Of a stretch of DNA of 64,000 nt, positions 51,011 through 59,017 are shown piece by piece. The translations under genes were made by a program, and so were the position numbers. This DNA comes from Holophagales bacterium (lineage in GTDB: Bacteria > Acidobacteriota > Thermoanaerobaculia > UBA5066), in the NCBI GenBank assembly GCA_016714815.1, contig JADKBZ010000003.1, positions 310,001 through 374,000 of the forward strand, read 5' to 3'. The notes below the pieces were generated by a model. It worked only from the letters and a program-made list of their open reading frames with translations, was not told where the DNA came from and did not search any database. How positions within the stretch are numbered: the first letter of the stretch is position 1; every line of letters begins with the position of its first letter.

Positions 51011-52447
51011 TCAGCCGAGGGCGGCGTCGAGCTCCGGCCGCATCCGCGCGAACGCAGAGCGGATCTCCGGCGGCGTGAAGGCCGTGAAGCCGAAGACGAG
51101 ACCCGGCGGGCTCGCCCGGACCGCGTAGCGGGAGAGGGCCGGAACGTCGAATCCCGCCTCCCCGAGGCGGCGCGAGAGGGCCTCGTCGTTCCGGTCGTCG
51201 GGCAGGATCCCGGTCAGGTTCATGCCGCCGTCGGCGTGGGGGAAGGCGATCGGGAGCTTCGAGTCGGCGAAGAGCCCGAGGAAGAGCGCCTGCCTCTCCG
51301 CGTAGGCCTTCCGGCAGCGCCGGATGTGCGAGTAGAACGCGCCGCTCTCGAGGAACAGGGCGAGAGTGGCCTGGTCGACGAGCGGGAGGTGGTCGTCGAT
51401 CAGGTGCTTGAGCTCCACGAAGGTCTCCAGCAGCGGCTCCGGAACCACCACGTAGCCGAGGCGAAGCGACGGGAAGAGGAGCTTGCTGAAGGTCCCGACG
51501 TAGATCACTCGCCCGCTCCGGTCGAGGCTCTGGAGGCTCGGGAGCGGAGGGGCGCCGTAGCGCAGCTCCGAGTCGTAGTCGTCCTCGATGACCCACGCGC
51601 CGGTCCGGCCCGCGTAGTCGATCAGGGCGAGGCGTCGCGCCAGCGAGAGCGAGACGCCCGTCGGGAACTGGCGCGAGGGGGTCGTGTAGACGAGTGACAC
51701 CTTGCCGACGGGGCGCGCCGGAAGGCGCAGCCCCTGCTCGTCCAGGGGCCCCGGGATGACTTTCGCGCCGGCACGCCGCCAGGCCAGCCGGGCCTCGAGG
51801 TATCCCGGGTCTTCGACGTATACGAGGTCCCGCGGACCCAGGAGCAGCATGCCGAGAAGAAAGAGCGCCTGCTGTGAGCCGGAGGTGATCACCACCTGGC
51901 GCCAGTCGCACCGGACGCCGCGGGAATCGCGGAGGTAGGCCGCGACGTTCTGCCGGAGAGCCGGCAGGCCGGCGACGCAGGGGGCCTGGTAGCGGAGGAG
52001 GCTCCGGCCCTCGAGACGCAGGGCGCGGGCCCGCATCCGGTTCCAGATGAGCAGGGGGAAGAGAGCGACGTCGGGCTGGCTCGGCCGGAAGGGCAGGGGC
52101 GCTCCGAGCGGGGTCGGGCGGGACGGCGCGGGAGCCAGGGTCCGCCCCCGGCCCGCCTTCGGACGGACCTGCCAGGTCGAATGAGGAGAGAGCGTGATCG
52201 ACGAGCTGACGAAGAGGCCGGACCGGGCGACCGACTCGACGTAGCCCTCGCTGAGCAGCCGGTCGAACGCGTTCACCGCGGTGTTGCGCGAGATGTTCAG
52301 GCCCGTCGCCACGTCGCGGGTCGAAGGGAGCGCGTCGCCAGGGGCCAGGACGCCGCTCTGGATCAGCTCCTTGATCTGCCGGGCCAGCTGCTCCTGGAGC
52401 GTCACACGGGACGTGCGATCGAGCCAGAGACCTTCCAGCGTCCGCAT
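51011..52447 (-). CDS. MocR-type transcriptional regulator (GntR HTH plus PLP aminotransferase domain)
   Basis: A 478-residue regulator. N-terminal GntR winged helix (about 15-80: LQEQLARQIKELIQSGVLAPGDALPSTRDVATGLNISRNTAVNAFDRLLSEGYV), a linker rich in Pro and Arg, then a fold-type I aminotransferase domain with VVITSGSQQALFLLGMLLLGP, VYVEDPGYLEAR, WVIEDDYDSELRY and the PLP Lys near 322 in GTFSKLLFPSLRLGY. MocR proteins usually sense an amine, amino acid or vitamin B6 and bind direct repeats. The ATG at 52447 is chosen for the GGGGG upstream; GTG at 52453 is possible. It lies between the APC permease and the FAD-oxidase cluster, all on the minus strand, with the GATACA site just downstream. 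Confidence 0.92.
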   Translation of the reverse strand: MRTLEGLWLDRTSRVTLQEQLARQIKELIQSGVLAPGDALPSTRDVATGLNISRNTAVNAFDRLLSEGYVESVARSGLFVSSSITLSPHSTWQVRPKAGRGRTLAPAPSRPTPLGAPLPFRPSQPDVALFPLLIWNRMRARALRLEGRSLLRYQAPCVAGLPALRQNVAAYLRDSRGVRCDWRQVVITSGSQQALFLLGMLLLGPRDLVYVEDPGYLEARLAWRRAGAKVIPGPLDEQGLRLPARPVGKVSLVYTTPSRQFPTGVSLSLARRLALIDYAGRTGAWVIEDDYDSELRYGAPPLPSLQSLDRSGRVIYVGTFSKLLFPSLRLGYVVVPEPLLETFVELKHLIDDHLPLVDQATLALFLESGAFYSHIRRCRKAYAERQALFLGLFADSKLPIAFPHADGGMNLTGILPDDRNDEALSRRLGEAGFDVPALSRYAVRASPPGLVFGFTAFTPPEIRSAFARMRPELDAALG

Positions 52448-52469
52448 GTCCACCCCCGGAAGAATGGTA

Positions 52470-53846
52470 TCAACGGGCGATGGCGCCGGAGGTCCGCCTC
52501 CGGTCCATGGCGCGGAAGACGAAGTAGAGAGGGACTCCCGCCAGGATCAGGCCGACCCCCAGCAGGGCGCTCCAGAAGCTCGCCACGAAGGTGCTCACGA
52601 CAATTCCGACCGTGGCGACCAGGAAGAAGACGGGAGTCGCCGGATACCACGGGCACCGGTAGGGACGCTCGAGGCCTGGCTCTCGCCGGCGCAGGACGAG
52701 GACCCCTCCGACGGCCAGCCCGTAGAAGATCCAGGCCGTGAAGACGTAGGAGGTGAAGAGCTGCTGGAAGGTCCCCACCAGCGCGAAGACGGCCGCCAGC
52801 GCCCCCTGGGCGATCGTCGCGACGACGGGGGTGTGGAATCGGGGACTGATCCGGCCGAACGAACGGAAGAAGAGTCCGTCGCTCGCCATGGCGAGGATCA
52901 CGCGGGACGCGCCGAGCAGGATTCCGTTGATCGCCCCGAGGATCGAGACCGAGATCAGCAGGGAGAGGGCGAGCGCGGCGCCGGGACCGAACGCATGGCC
53001 GATGGCCGCCGCCGCGACCCGGTCGGCGCCCCGGATCGCGTCGGGAGGAAGGACGGCGTAGTAGGAGACGTTGACGAGGAGGTAGATCACACAGGTCAGC
53101 GCGGTGCCGATCGCAAGGCTCGCGGGGATCGTCCGAGAAGGGTCCTTCACCTCCCCCGCCGCGAACGACACGAAGTGCCACCCGTCGTAGGCCCAGAGCA
53201 CCGCGACGAGAGCGAGCCCGAAGGAAGACCAGGTGAAGCCCGCGGACGGTCCCTCTCCGTGCCTGAGAAGCGCCGCGGCGCTGCCGCTTCCGTAGAGGGC
53301 GGCCGTCATCACCGCCAGGCCGAGCACCTTGAGCGCCGTCAGCGCGTTCTGGACCCACTTCCCGACGACCACGCCGAGGACGTTCACGACGACGAACGCC
53401 ACGATGCACCCGAGCTGAAGTCCCCTGGTCTGGACGGCCGAGAGTCCGAGTATCGGGCCGAGATACACGCCGAGGGCCACCGCCAGCGCGCCCAGGCCCC
53501 CGGCGTGGATCAGGACCATCGCGCTCCAGCCGTAGACGAAGCCGACGCCGGGGCCCCACGCGCGCGTCAGGTAGACGTAGAGCCCGCCCGCTGCCGGCAG
53601 GGCGGCCCCCAGCTCGCTGAGCGCCACCGCGCCGGAGAGGCTGAGCAGGCCGCCGAAGGCCCAGACACCGATCACGGCAGGAAGGGAATCGAGCTGGAGG
53701 GCGATGCTCCCGGCCATCAGGAAGATGCCGGAGCCGATCATGATCCCCATCATCAGGGACACCGAGTCCCAGAGCCCGAGTGCCCGGACGAGCCCGGAGA
53801 CGGCCGGCCGCGCGCCCCCGGCCACCGCGTTGCCGGCCCCGTCCAT
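52470..53846 (-). CDS. APC-family amino acid permease
   Basis: A 458-residue inner-membrane protein with about 12 membrane segments. Family marks are SVSLMMGIMIGSGIFLMAGSIA (substrate-binding GSGIF), ELGAALPAAGGLYVYLTRAWGPGVGFVYGW, LWAYDGWHFVSFAAGEVKDPSRTIPASL and ASRVILAMASDGLFFRSFGRISPRFHTPVVA. It resembles LAT-type exchangers. It would import or exchange an amino acid or amine; its place before the MocR gene suggests this is the inducer or substrate of the adjacent oxidative cluster. The codon before the ATG is GTG, so the start may be three bases earlier. PaiB lies 28 bases upstream on the same strand. Confidence 0.9.
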   Translation of the reverse strand: MDGAGNAVAGGARPAVSGLVRALGLWDSVSLMMGIMIGSGIFLMAGSIALQLDSLPAVIGVWAFGGLLSLSGAVALSELGAALPAAGGLYVYLTRAWGPGVGFVYGWSAMVLIHAGGLGALAVALGVYLGPILGLSAVQTRGLQLGCIVAFVVVNVLGVVVGKWVQNALTALKVLGLAVMTAALYGSGSAAALLRHGEGPSAGFTWSSFGLALVAVLWAYDGWHFVSFAAGEVKDPSRTIPASLAIGTALTCVIYLLVNVSYYAVLPPDAIRGADRVAAAAIGHAFGPGAALALSLLISVSILGAINGILLGASRVILAMASDGLFFRSFGRISPRFHTPVVATIAQGALAAVFALVGTFQQLFTSYVFTAWIFYGLAVGGVLVLRRREPGLERPYRCPWYPATPVFFLVATVGIVVSTFVASFWSALLGVGLILAGVPLYFVFRAMDRRRTSGAIAR

Positions 53847-53877
53847 CACGCCGCCGCCGGCGAGCCGGAGAGGTCCT

Positions 53878-54525
53878 TCACGGGGCCTCTTCGGACGGGC
53901 GGCCGGTGTTGGCCCGGCGAACGAGCTCGGCCAGCGCGCGCGAGCCGGAATCGGTCGCGGCCGCGAGACGTTCCGCCACGGCCAGGGCGTCCTTGCGCGG
54001 TTCGTCCTGCCCGAGCTTGAACTTCGCCTCCATCCGTTCCACCTCGATCTCGAATCCTACGATCGCGGGCAGCCGCCGCGTCACCTCGGAGTGCGGGATC
54101 TCGTCCATCTTCCAGCCGTTCGGGACGGTCCCCTCCATCCGGTCGTTGAGCGCCCCAAGGGCTGCCTCGACCTCGGCATCGGGCTGGATCCGGACGTGGC
54201 CGTAGAAGTGGACGGCCGTGTAGTAGTAGGTTCCCGGCATGTCGCGGTTCGGGTACCAGCTCGCCGAGACGAAGCTGACCGGCCCCTCGAAGACCGCGAG
54301 CACCGGGCCCGTCGCGGCGGCGAGCGCACGCGCGTGGTCGTTGGCCCGGGCGATGTGCCCCACGAGGACCCCGAGCGGCCCCCGAGAGCGATCCAGCATC
54401 AGCGGCAGGTTGGTGGCGAGCGGACCTTCGGCGCCGTTGTGGACCAGGAGCGCCCACGGGTTGGTGGCGACCAGCTCGTACGCCGCTTCGGTGTCCCAGG
54501 GCTTCCAGCAGGGTCTGACGAACAT
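53878..54525 (-). CDS. paiB: PaiB-type FMN-binding negative transcriptional regulator
   Basis: A 215-residue flavin-reductase-like split-barrel protein of the PaiB family. The marks are NPWALLVHNGAEGPLATNLPLML, GVLVGHIARANDHARAL, FEGPVSFVSASWYPNRDMPGTYYYTAVHFYGHV and LPAIVGFEIEVERMEAKFKLGQ (the conserved KFKLGQ). In Bacillus the family influences sporulation and protease genes; in most bacteria its role is unknown. ATG at 54525 has GGGAGGG a few bases upstream. It leads the minus-strand group paiB-APC permease-mocR. No DNA-binding helix-turn-helix is visible, so the regulator name comes from the family only. Confidence 0.9.
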   Translation of the reverse strand: MFVRPCWKPWDTEAAYELVATNPWALLVHNGAEGPLATNLPLMLDRSRGPLGVLVGHIARANDHARALAAATGPVLAVFEGPVSFVSASWYPNRDMPGTYYYTAVHFYGHVRIQPDAEVEAALGALNDRMEGTVPNGWKMDEIPHSEVTRRLPAIVGFEIEVERMEAKFKLGQDEPRKDALAVAERLAAATDSGSRALAELVRRANTGRPSEEAP

Positions 54526-54885
54526 GATTCCCTCCCGTTCGAGGAGGGATCGTGGAGCGGCAGCTGGCCCCCGTAAAGACCCAGCTTCACACCATTCGAT
54601 GGGTCCAGCGAGGGCCGTCCGCCTTTGCTCGGAGGCCGGTGTGCCAGCTCCCGGTCGCTCTCCGAGACGGTACCGTCCTCACGCCGCCGCTCCACGTAGC
54701 GTCCCTCCCTCCGCGCGGAGGGGGGATGCCCCGGCGTTCTCTGGCCCCATCCACATGTCGTTTTCTGGCTCTTGTCTGATACCAGCCGCGATGGAAGCAT
54801 CCCCCCCGAGATACGGTGGTGCCGAACCGGACCTTCCGGAGCGCCCGCCGGTCCCCGCCCGGGAAGGAACGGAGGAGGTGGGAAG
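54526..54885. other. Divergent intergenic region, about 360 bases
   Basis: It separates paiB (minus strand) from the siderophore-receptor gene (plus strand) and should hold promoters for both. I see no clear pair of -35/-10 boxes. Single GATAC words occur at 54778 and 54810 but do not have the 21-bp spacing of the sites at 50.9 and 60.9 kb. A strong GGAGGAGG precedes the GTG at 54886. Confidence 0.5.
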
Positions 54886-57288
54886 GTGAAGACGAAACTC
54901 GCAGTCGCAGCCACTCTCGCGGCGCTGGTGGCCGGCACGGCAGGTGCCCAGGCGCCGGCCGCGGACACGAAACCGACGACGGCCACGTTCGCCCAGACGT
55001 GCCGCGTCGACATGGCCCAGCCCCAGGCGCGTCTCACCGGCAAGGTGACCGACCAGGCTGGCGCGCCCCTTCCGGGAGCGAGCCTCAGCCTCGCCTGCGG
55101 GGCGTTCCACCGCACGGCGCGCTCCGTCGGGGACGGCACCTACTCCTTCTCCGCGCCCGCCGGCACCTACCAGGTGGAGATCGAGGCGCCCGGCTTCCTC
55201 CCCTGGGCCGAGACCGTCGTCCTGAAGTCCGGAGGCGGCGGCGAGCGGAGCTTCAAGCTGGCGACCGGCCACTACAGCAGCATCGTCACCGTGACCGCGA
55301 CGGGCGGCTACGTGGCCGCCTCTTCCACGACGTCGACGAAGAGCGAGGCGCCCCTCATCGAGGTCCCACAGTCTGTCTCGGTCATCACGGTCGACCAGAT
55401 GACCGCGCGTAACGTCCAGACGGTGAACGAGGCGATCCAGTACACCGGCAGCGTCGGCGTCGACACCTACGGCACCGAGCCCCGTTACGACTGGATCAAC
55501 ATCCGCGGCTTCGACCAGTCGACCTACGGCCTCTTCCGCGACAACTCCCGCTGGCAGAGCGGCCAGGTCTCCGGCCAGGTCGACCCGTACCTCCTCCAGG
55601 AGGTCGACGTCGTCAAGGGCCCGAGCTCGGTCCTCTACGGCCAGAACACCCCCGGCGGCCTCGTGAACCTCGTGACGAAGCGCCCGCCGGCGCAGGCTTC
55701 GAACGAGGTCGTCCTCAACTACGGATCCAACAACCGCGCCCAGGTCCAGGCCGACTTCGGCGGCCCGATCGACCAGGCGGGGCACTGGAAGTACCGGCTC
55801 ACCGGCCTCTTCCGGAACAGCGACACGCAGGTCGACTACGTGCCCGACGACCGCTGGTTCGTCGCACCGGCCATCACCTGGTCTCCCACCGAGGCGACGA
55901 CCTGGACGATCCTCGGCGACTACCAGCACGACAAGACCGGCTGGAGCCAGTTCCTCCCCTCGCAGGGGACCTTCGTCGACAACCCGAACGGGCAGATCCG
56001 CCGGAGCCTCTTCACCGGCGAGCCCGGCTACGACTACTTCAAGCGCGACCAGTGGTCCATCGGGAGCCTCTTCGAGCACCGGTTCAACGACACCTGGGCC
56101 GTCCGGAACACCCTGCGCTACTCGAGCATCGAGTACGACGGGAAGAACGTCTTCGGCGGCGGCCTGCAGGAAGACCTCAGGACCCTGAGCCGCTTCGGCT
56201 TCGGGAACTCGCTCGACCTCACGGTCTTCACCGTCGACACGAACGCCTCCGCCCGCTTCAAGACCGGAATCGTCGAGCACTCGCTCCTCTTCGGCGTCGA
56301 TTACTCCGAGTCCGAGTCGACGATCGTCAGCGGCTTCTCGTTCGCTCCGTCGCTCGACGTCTACGACCCTGTCTACGGAGCGGCGATCCCCGACCTCTTC
56401 ACCTACTACGACACCCGCCAGCCGACCTCGCTCCTCGGCCTCTACGCCCAGGACCACATGAAGATCGGCCCGCACGTCGTCGGGACCCTGAGCGGGCGCT
56501 ACGACTGGACGAAGATGACGACGGACGACCGGATCTCCGGCGCGTCGACCGACCAGGACCCGAGTAAGTTCAGCGGCAGGGCCGGCCTCACCTACCTCTT
56601 CGACTTCGGCCTCGCTCCCTACGCCAGCTACTCCACGTCGTTCCTCCCGACGCCCGGCGTCAACTTCTTCGGGGATCCCTACGCGCCGACCTCAGGCACC
56701 CAGATCGAGGCGGGCTTCAAGTTCCAGCCGAAGAGCTCGAACAGCTTCATCACCGGCTCGCTCTTCCAGATCACCCAGACGAACGTGAGCGTCCCCGACC
56801 CGACGAACCCGCTCAACACCCTCCAGCAGGGAGAGGTCCGCGCGCGCGGCTTCGAGCTCGAGGGGGTCGGGACCCTCTCGAACGGCCTCAGCTTCCACGC
56901 ATCCTGGTCCGGCCTCGACCAGGAAGTCACCGAGACGACCGACCCGACGCTCCTCGGCAAGCGGCCTCCCCTCGCACCGAAGGCGCTCTTCGCGGCCGCG
57001 GCCGAGTACAACGTCTCCAGCGGAGCGCTCGCCGGCCTCGGCGTCGGCGCCGGAATCCGCTACGTCGGGACCCGGGCCGGAGACCCCGCCAACACGATCG
57101 AGGTCCCCGACTACACGCTCTTCGACGCCTTCGCCCGCTACGTCTGGAAGTCGGCGGAGTTCCAGCTCAGCGCCACGAACGCCTTCGACAAGACCTACGT
57201 CGCGGTCTGCACCTCGGCGTCGTACTGCAACTACGGTAGCGCGATGAAGCTCATCGGGACGGTTCGCTACCGCTGGCAGGCCTGGTAG
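54886..57288 (+). CDS. TonB-dependent siderophore-type receptor
   Basis: An 800-residue outer-membrane receptor. Signal peptide (KLAVAATLAALVAGTAGAQA), then a carboxypeptidase-regulatory-like domain (about 40-125), a TonB-box/plug region (SEAPLIEVPQSVSVITVDQMTARNVQTVNEAIQYTGSV, WINIRGFDQSTYGLFRDN, VDVVKGPSSVLYGQNTPGGLVNLVTKRP) and a barrel with typical strands that ends in RYRWQAW. The VPQSVSVIT and GPSSVLYGQNTPGGLVN motifs are those of FhuA/FpvA-type siderophore receptors. The start is GTG at 54886 after GGAGGAGG. A hairpin follows the gene. The region codes no siderophore synthesis, so it probably takes up foreign chelates. Confidence 0.93.
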   Translation: MKTKLAVAATLAALVAGTAGAQAPAADTKPTTATFAQTCRVDMAQPQARLTGKVTDQAGAPLPGASLSLACGAFHRTARSVGDGTYSFSAPAGTYQVEIEAPGFLPWAETVVLKSGGGGERSFKLATGHYSSIVTVTATGGYVAASSTTSTKSEAPLIEVPQSVSVITVDQMTARNVQTVNEAIQYTGSVGVDTYGTEPRYDWINIRGFDQSTYGLFRDNSRWQSGQVSGQVDPYLLQEVDVVKGPSSVLYGQNTPGGLVNLVTKRPPAQASNEVVLNYGSNNRAQVQADFGGPIDQAGHWKYRLTGLFRNSDTQVDYVPDDRWFVAPAITWSPTEATTWTILGDYQHDKTGWSQFLPSQGTFVDNPNGQIRRSLFTGEPGYDYFKRDQWSIGSLFEHRFNDTWAVRNTLRYSSIEYDGKNVFGGGLQEDLRTLSRFGFGNSLDLTVFTVDTNASARFKTGIVEHSLLFGVDYSESESTIVSGFSFAPSLDVYDPVYGAAIPDLFTYYDTRQPTSLLGLYAQDHMKIGPHVVGTLSGRYDWTKMTTDDRISGASTDQDPSKFSGRAGLTYLFDFGLAPYASYSTSFLPTPGVNFFGDPYAPTSGTQIEAGFKFQPKSSNSFITGSLFQITQTNVSVPDPTNPLNTLQQGEVRARGFELEGVGTLSNGLSFHASWSGLDQEVTETTDPTLLGKRPPLAPKALFAAAAEYNVSSGALAGLGVGAGIRYVGTRAGDPANTIEVPDYTLFDAFARYVWKSAEFQLSATNAFDKTYVAVCTSASYCNYGSAMKLIGTVRYRWQAW

Positions 57289-57334
57289 GCAGGAGCCGGA
57301 GCGGGTTCCCGCCCCGGCAGACGAAGTGACCCGG

Positions 57335-57370
57335 ACCGGCCCGCGTACGCGACTCGCGTACCGGGCCGGT
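57335..57370 (+). terminator. Long hairpin after the siderophore-receptor gene
   Basis: ACCGGCCCGCGTACGCG pairs with CGCGTACCGGGCCGGT (16 pairs, one bulged base) around a three-base loop, 46 bases after the stop. No T tract follows. It lies 70 bases before the esterase start and may also act on that gene's leader. Confidence 0.55.
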
Positions 57371-57440
57371 GGACTTTCGGCGGCCGCCCGGCGGACGATT
57401 CGCCCGGGCCGGCATGGAAAAGGGGCTCGGAGGGCTTCGG

Positions 57441-58469
57441 ATGACGCTCACGGCAGATCACGAGACGACCACCCGGCGGGGCGCGGACCTCGATCCCGAG
57501 ATCCGCACCTTCGTGATCGCGATGGGCGCCGCCTGGGCCGCTCACCCCGATCTCGCCACCGTCACCCCCGGCGAGGCCCGCCGCATCGCCGAGGCCGTCC
57601 GGGCGCCCTGGACGCGCGGCGGCCCGGAGATGGCGGCCGTCACCGAGCATCAGCTCCCGACGGAGACCGGCCCGGTCCGCGTTCGCTGCTACGACCCCGG
57701 CCCGGCGGGCCCCAAGCCCGGCCTCGTCTACCTCCACGGCGGAGGCTGGACGATCTTCAGCATCGACACGCACGACCGGGTCATGCGCGAGCTCGCCGCG
57801 CGCGCCGGCGTGACCGTCGTCGCCGTCGACTACGCCATGGCCCCCGAGGCGAAGTTTCCTGTCGCCCTCACTCAGGTCTGCTCCGTCGTCCGCTATCTCT
57901 CCTCGCGCGGTGCCGAGCTTGGGATCGACCCCTCGCGCCTCGCCCTCGGCGGCGACTCGGCCGGCGCGAACCTCTCCGTCGCCGCGTGCCTTCGGCTCCG
58001 CGAGTCCGGCTCCCGCGCGCTGCCGGTCGCCCTGGTCCTCGCCTACGGCGTCTTCGACCGAACCTCTTCCCCCGACGCGATCGCGAGGTTCGGCGGCGCC
58101 GGCTACATGCTCGGGGCCGGCGAGATGGAGCAGTTCTGGCGCAACTATCTCAGCGACGAAGGCGAGGCCGACGATCCCCTCGTCAGCCCGATCCACGCCG
58201 ACCTCCACGGCCTTCCCCCGGCTCTCCTCGTCATTCCGACGTGCGACCTCCTCGCCGAGCAGAGCTACCGGATGGCCGACCGCCTCGAGAAGTCGGGCGT
58301 GAAGGTCCGAACGGAGCTTTACGAAGGCGCGACGCACTCGTTCCTCGAAGCCGTGTCGGTCTCCCGGCTCGCCGACCGCGCCCTCGCCGACGCGGCCGAC
58401 TGGCTTCGCACCACGCTCTCTGCTTCCGCTCTGCCCTGGCCGCGCGCCGCGGCCGAAGGAGACCGATGA
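57441..58469 (+). CDS. Alpha/beta hydrolase (HSL/esterase type)
   Basis: A 342-residue esterase of the hormone-sensitive-lipase family. The oxyanion motif is in GLVYLHGGGWTIFSIDTHDR, the nucleophile is in ALGGDSAGANLSVAACLRL (GDSAG), and the acid/His pair lies in VIPTCDLLAEQSYRMADRL and YEGATHSFLEAVS. ATG at 57441 has GGAGGG upstream; in-frame ATGs at 57414 and 57369 are weaker. It has no signal peptide, so it is probably cytosolic. Its stop overlaps the next start (ATGA at 58466-58469), which couples it to the small exported protein and the M14 peptidase. It probably cleaves a short-chain ester. Confidence 0.9.
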   Translation: MTLTADHETTTRRGADLDPEIRTFVIAMGAAWAAHPDLATVTPGEARRIAEAVRAPWTRGGPEMAAVTEHQLPTETGPVRVRCYDPGPAGPKPGLVYLHGGGWTIFSIDTHDRVMRELAARAGVTVVAVDYAMAPEAKFPVALTQVCSVVRYLSSRGAELGIDPSRLALGGDSAGANLSVAACLRLRESGSRALPVALVLAYGVFDRTSSPDAIARFGGAGYMLGAGEMEQFWRNYLSDEGEADDPLVSPIHADLHGLPPALLVIPTCDLLAEQSYRMADRLEKSGVKVRTELYEGATHSFLEAVSVSRLADRALADAADWLRTTLSASALPWPRAAAEGDR

Positions 58470-59017
58470 ACCCGATCCTGAAGCTCGCCTTTCCCCTCGC
58501 CGCGACCCTCCTCACCGCCACCGCTCCGGCGCAGACGCCCGTCGCCACGGCTCCGGCCCTGACGCCCGCCGCGGCCGCTCCCGCCGCGCCCGTAGGCCGG
58601 AAGCTCGTGGAGATCTACCGCGTCGCTCCCGGCCAGCACGAGGCGTTCCTCAGGGTCATCGCGAAGCTCGACGAGGCGAACCGGCGGGCGGGAATCCCCG
58701 CGCGCCAGCTCTTCGTCCACTCCGACGGGGCCAGCTGGGACTTCCTCCTCATCCAGGACGCCGAGTTCCCGGAAGGAAAGGGCGAGCTTGTCGGAAAGGC
58801 CTACAAGGATATGGGGATCCCGACCGGGCCGCGCTTCTTCACCGAGTTCCGGTCGCTCCTCATCGAGCACACCGACACGTTCGCGAAGGGCCCGACGACG
58901 GCGACCGACTACCTCGCCGATCTCGACGCGACGCCCCGGCTGACGTTCACCGGCGCTCCGCCGGCGGCGCCCTCCGCGGCTCCCTCCGCCGCGCCCGCGG
59001 GAAGGGCTCCGAAGTGA
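58466..59017 (+). CDS. Exported small protein, possible dimeric alpha-beta barrel fold
   Basis: A 183-residue protein with a signal peptide (ILKLAFPLAATLLTATAPAQ), an Ala/Pro-rich spacer and a compact domain (about 45-150: LVEIYRVAPGQHEAFLRVIAKLDEANRRAG, QLFVHSDGASWDFLLIQDAE). The beta-alpha-beta pattern resembles ABM/NIPSNAP-like domains, but no family is certain. The tail is Ala/Pro-rich. It overlaps the esterase stop by four bases and its own stop overlaps the M14 peptidase start (GTGA at 59014-59017), so three genes are translated as one unit. Function unknown. Confidence 0.75.
   Translation: MNPILKLAFPLAATLLTATAPAQTPVATAPALTPAAAAPAAPVGRKLVEIYRVAPGQHEAFLRVIAKLDEANRRAGIPARQLFVHSDGASWDFLLIQDAEFPEGKGELVGKAYKDMGIPTGPRFFTEFRSLLIEHTDTFAKGPTTATDYLADLDATPRLTFTGAPPAAPSAAPSAAPAGRAPK

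Noticed and set aside
52462..52475. TTGATACC before the MocR gene as an autoregulatory operator
   Set aside because: Only one half-like unit is present, overlapping the permease stop codon, with no partner 21 bp away.
54778..54814. Two GATAC words upstream of the siderophore receptor as a third operator copy
   Set aside because: They are 32 bases apart, not 21, and the flanking arm bases do not match the sites at 50.9 and 60.9 kb.
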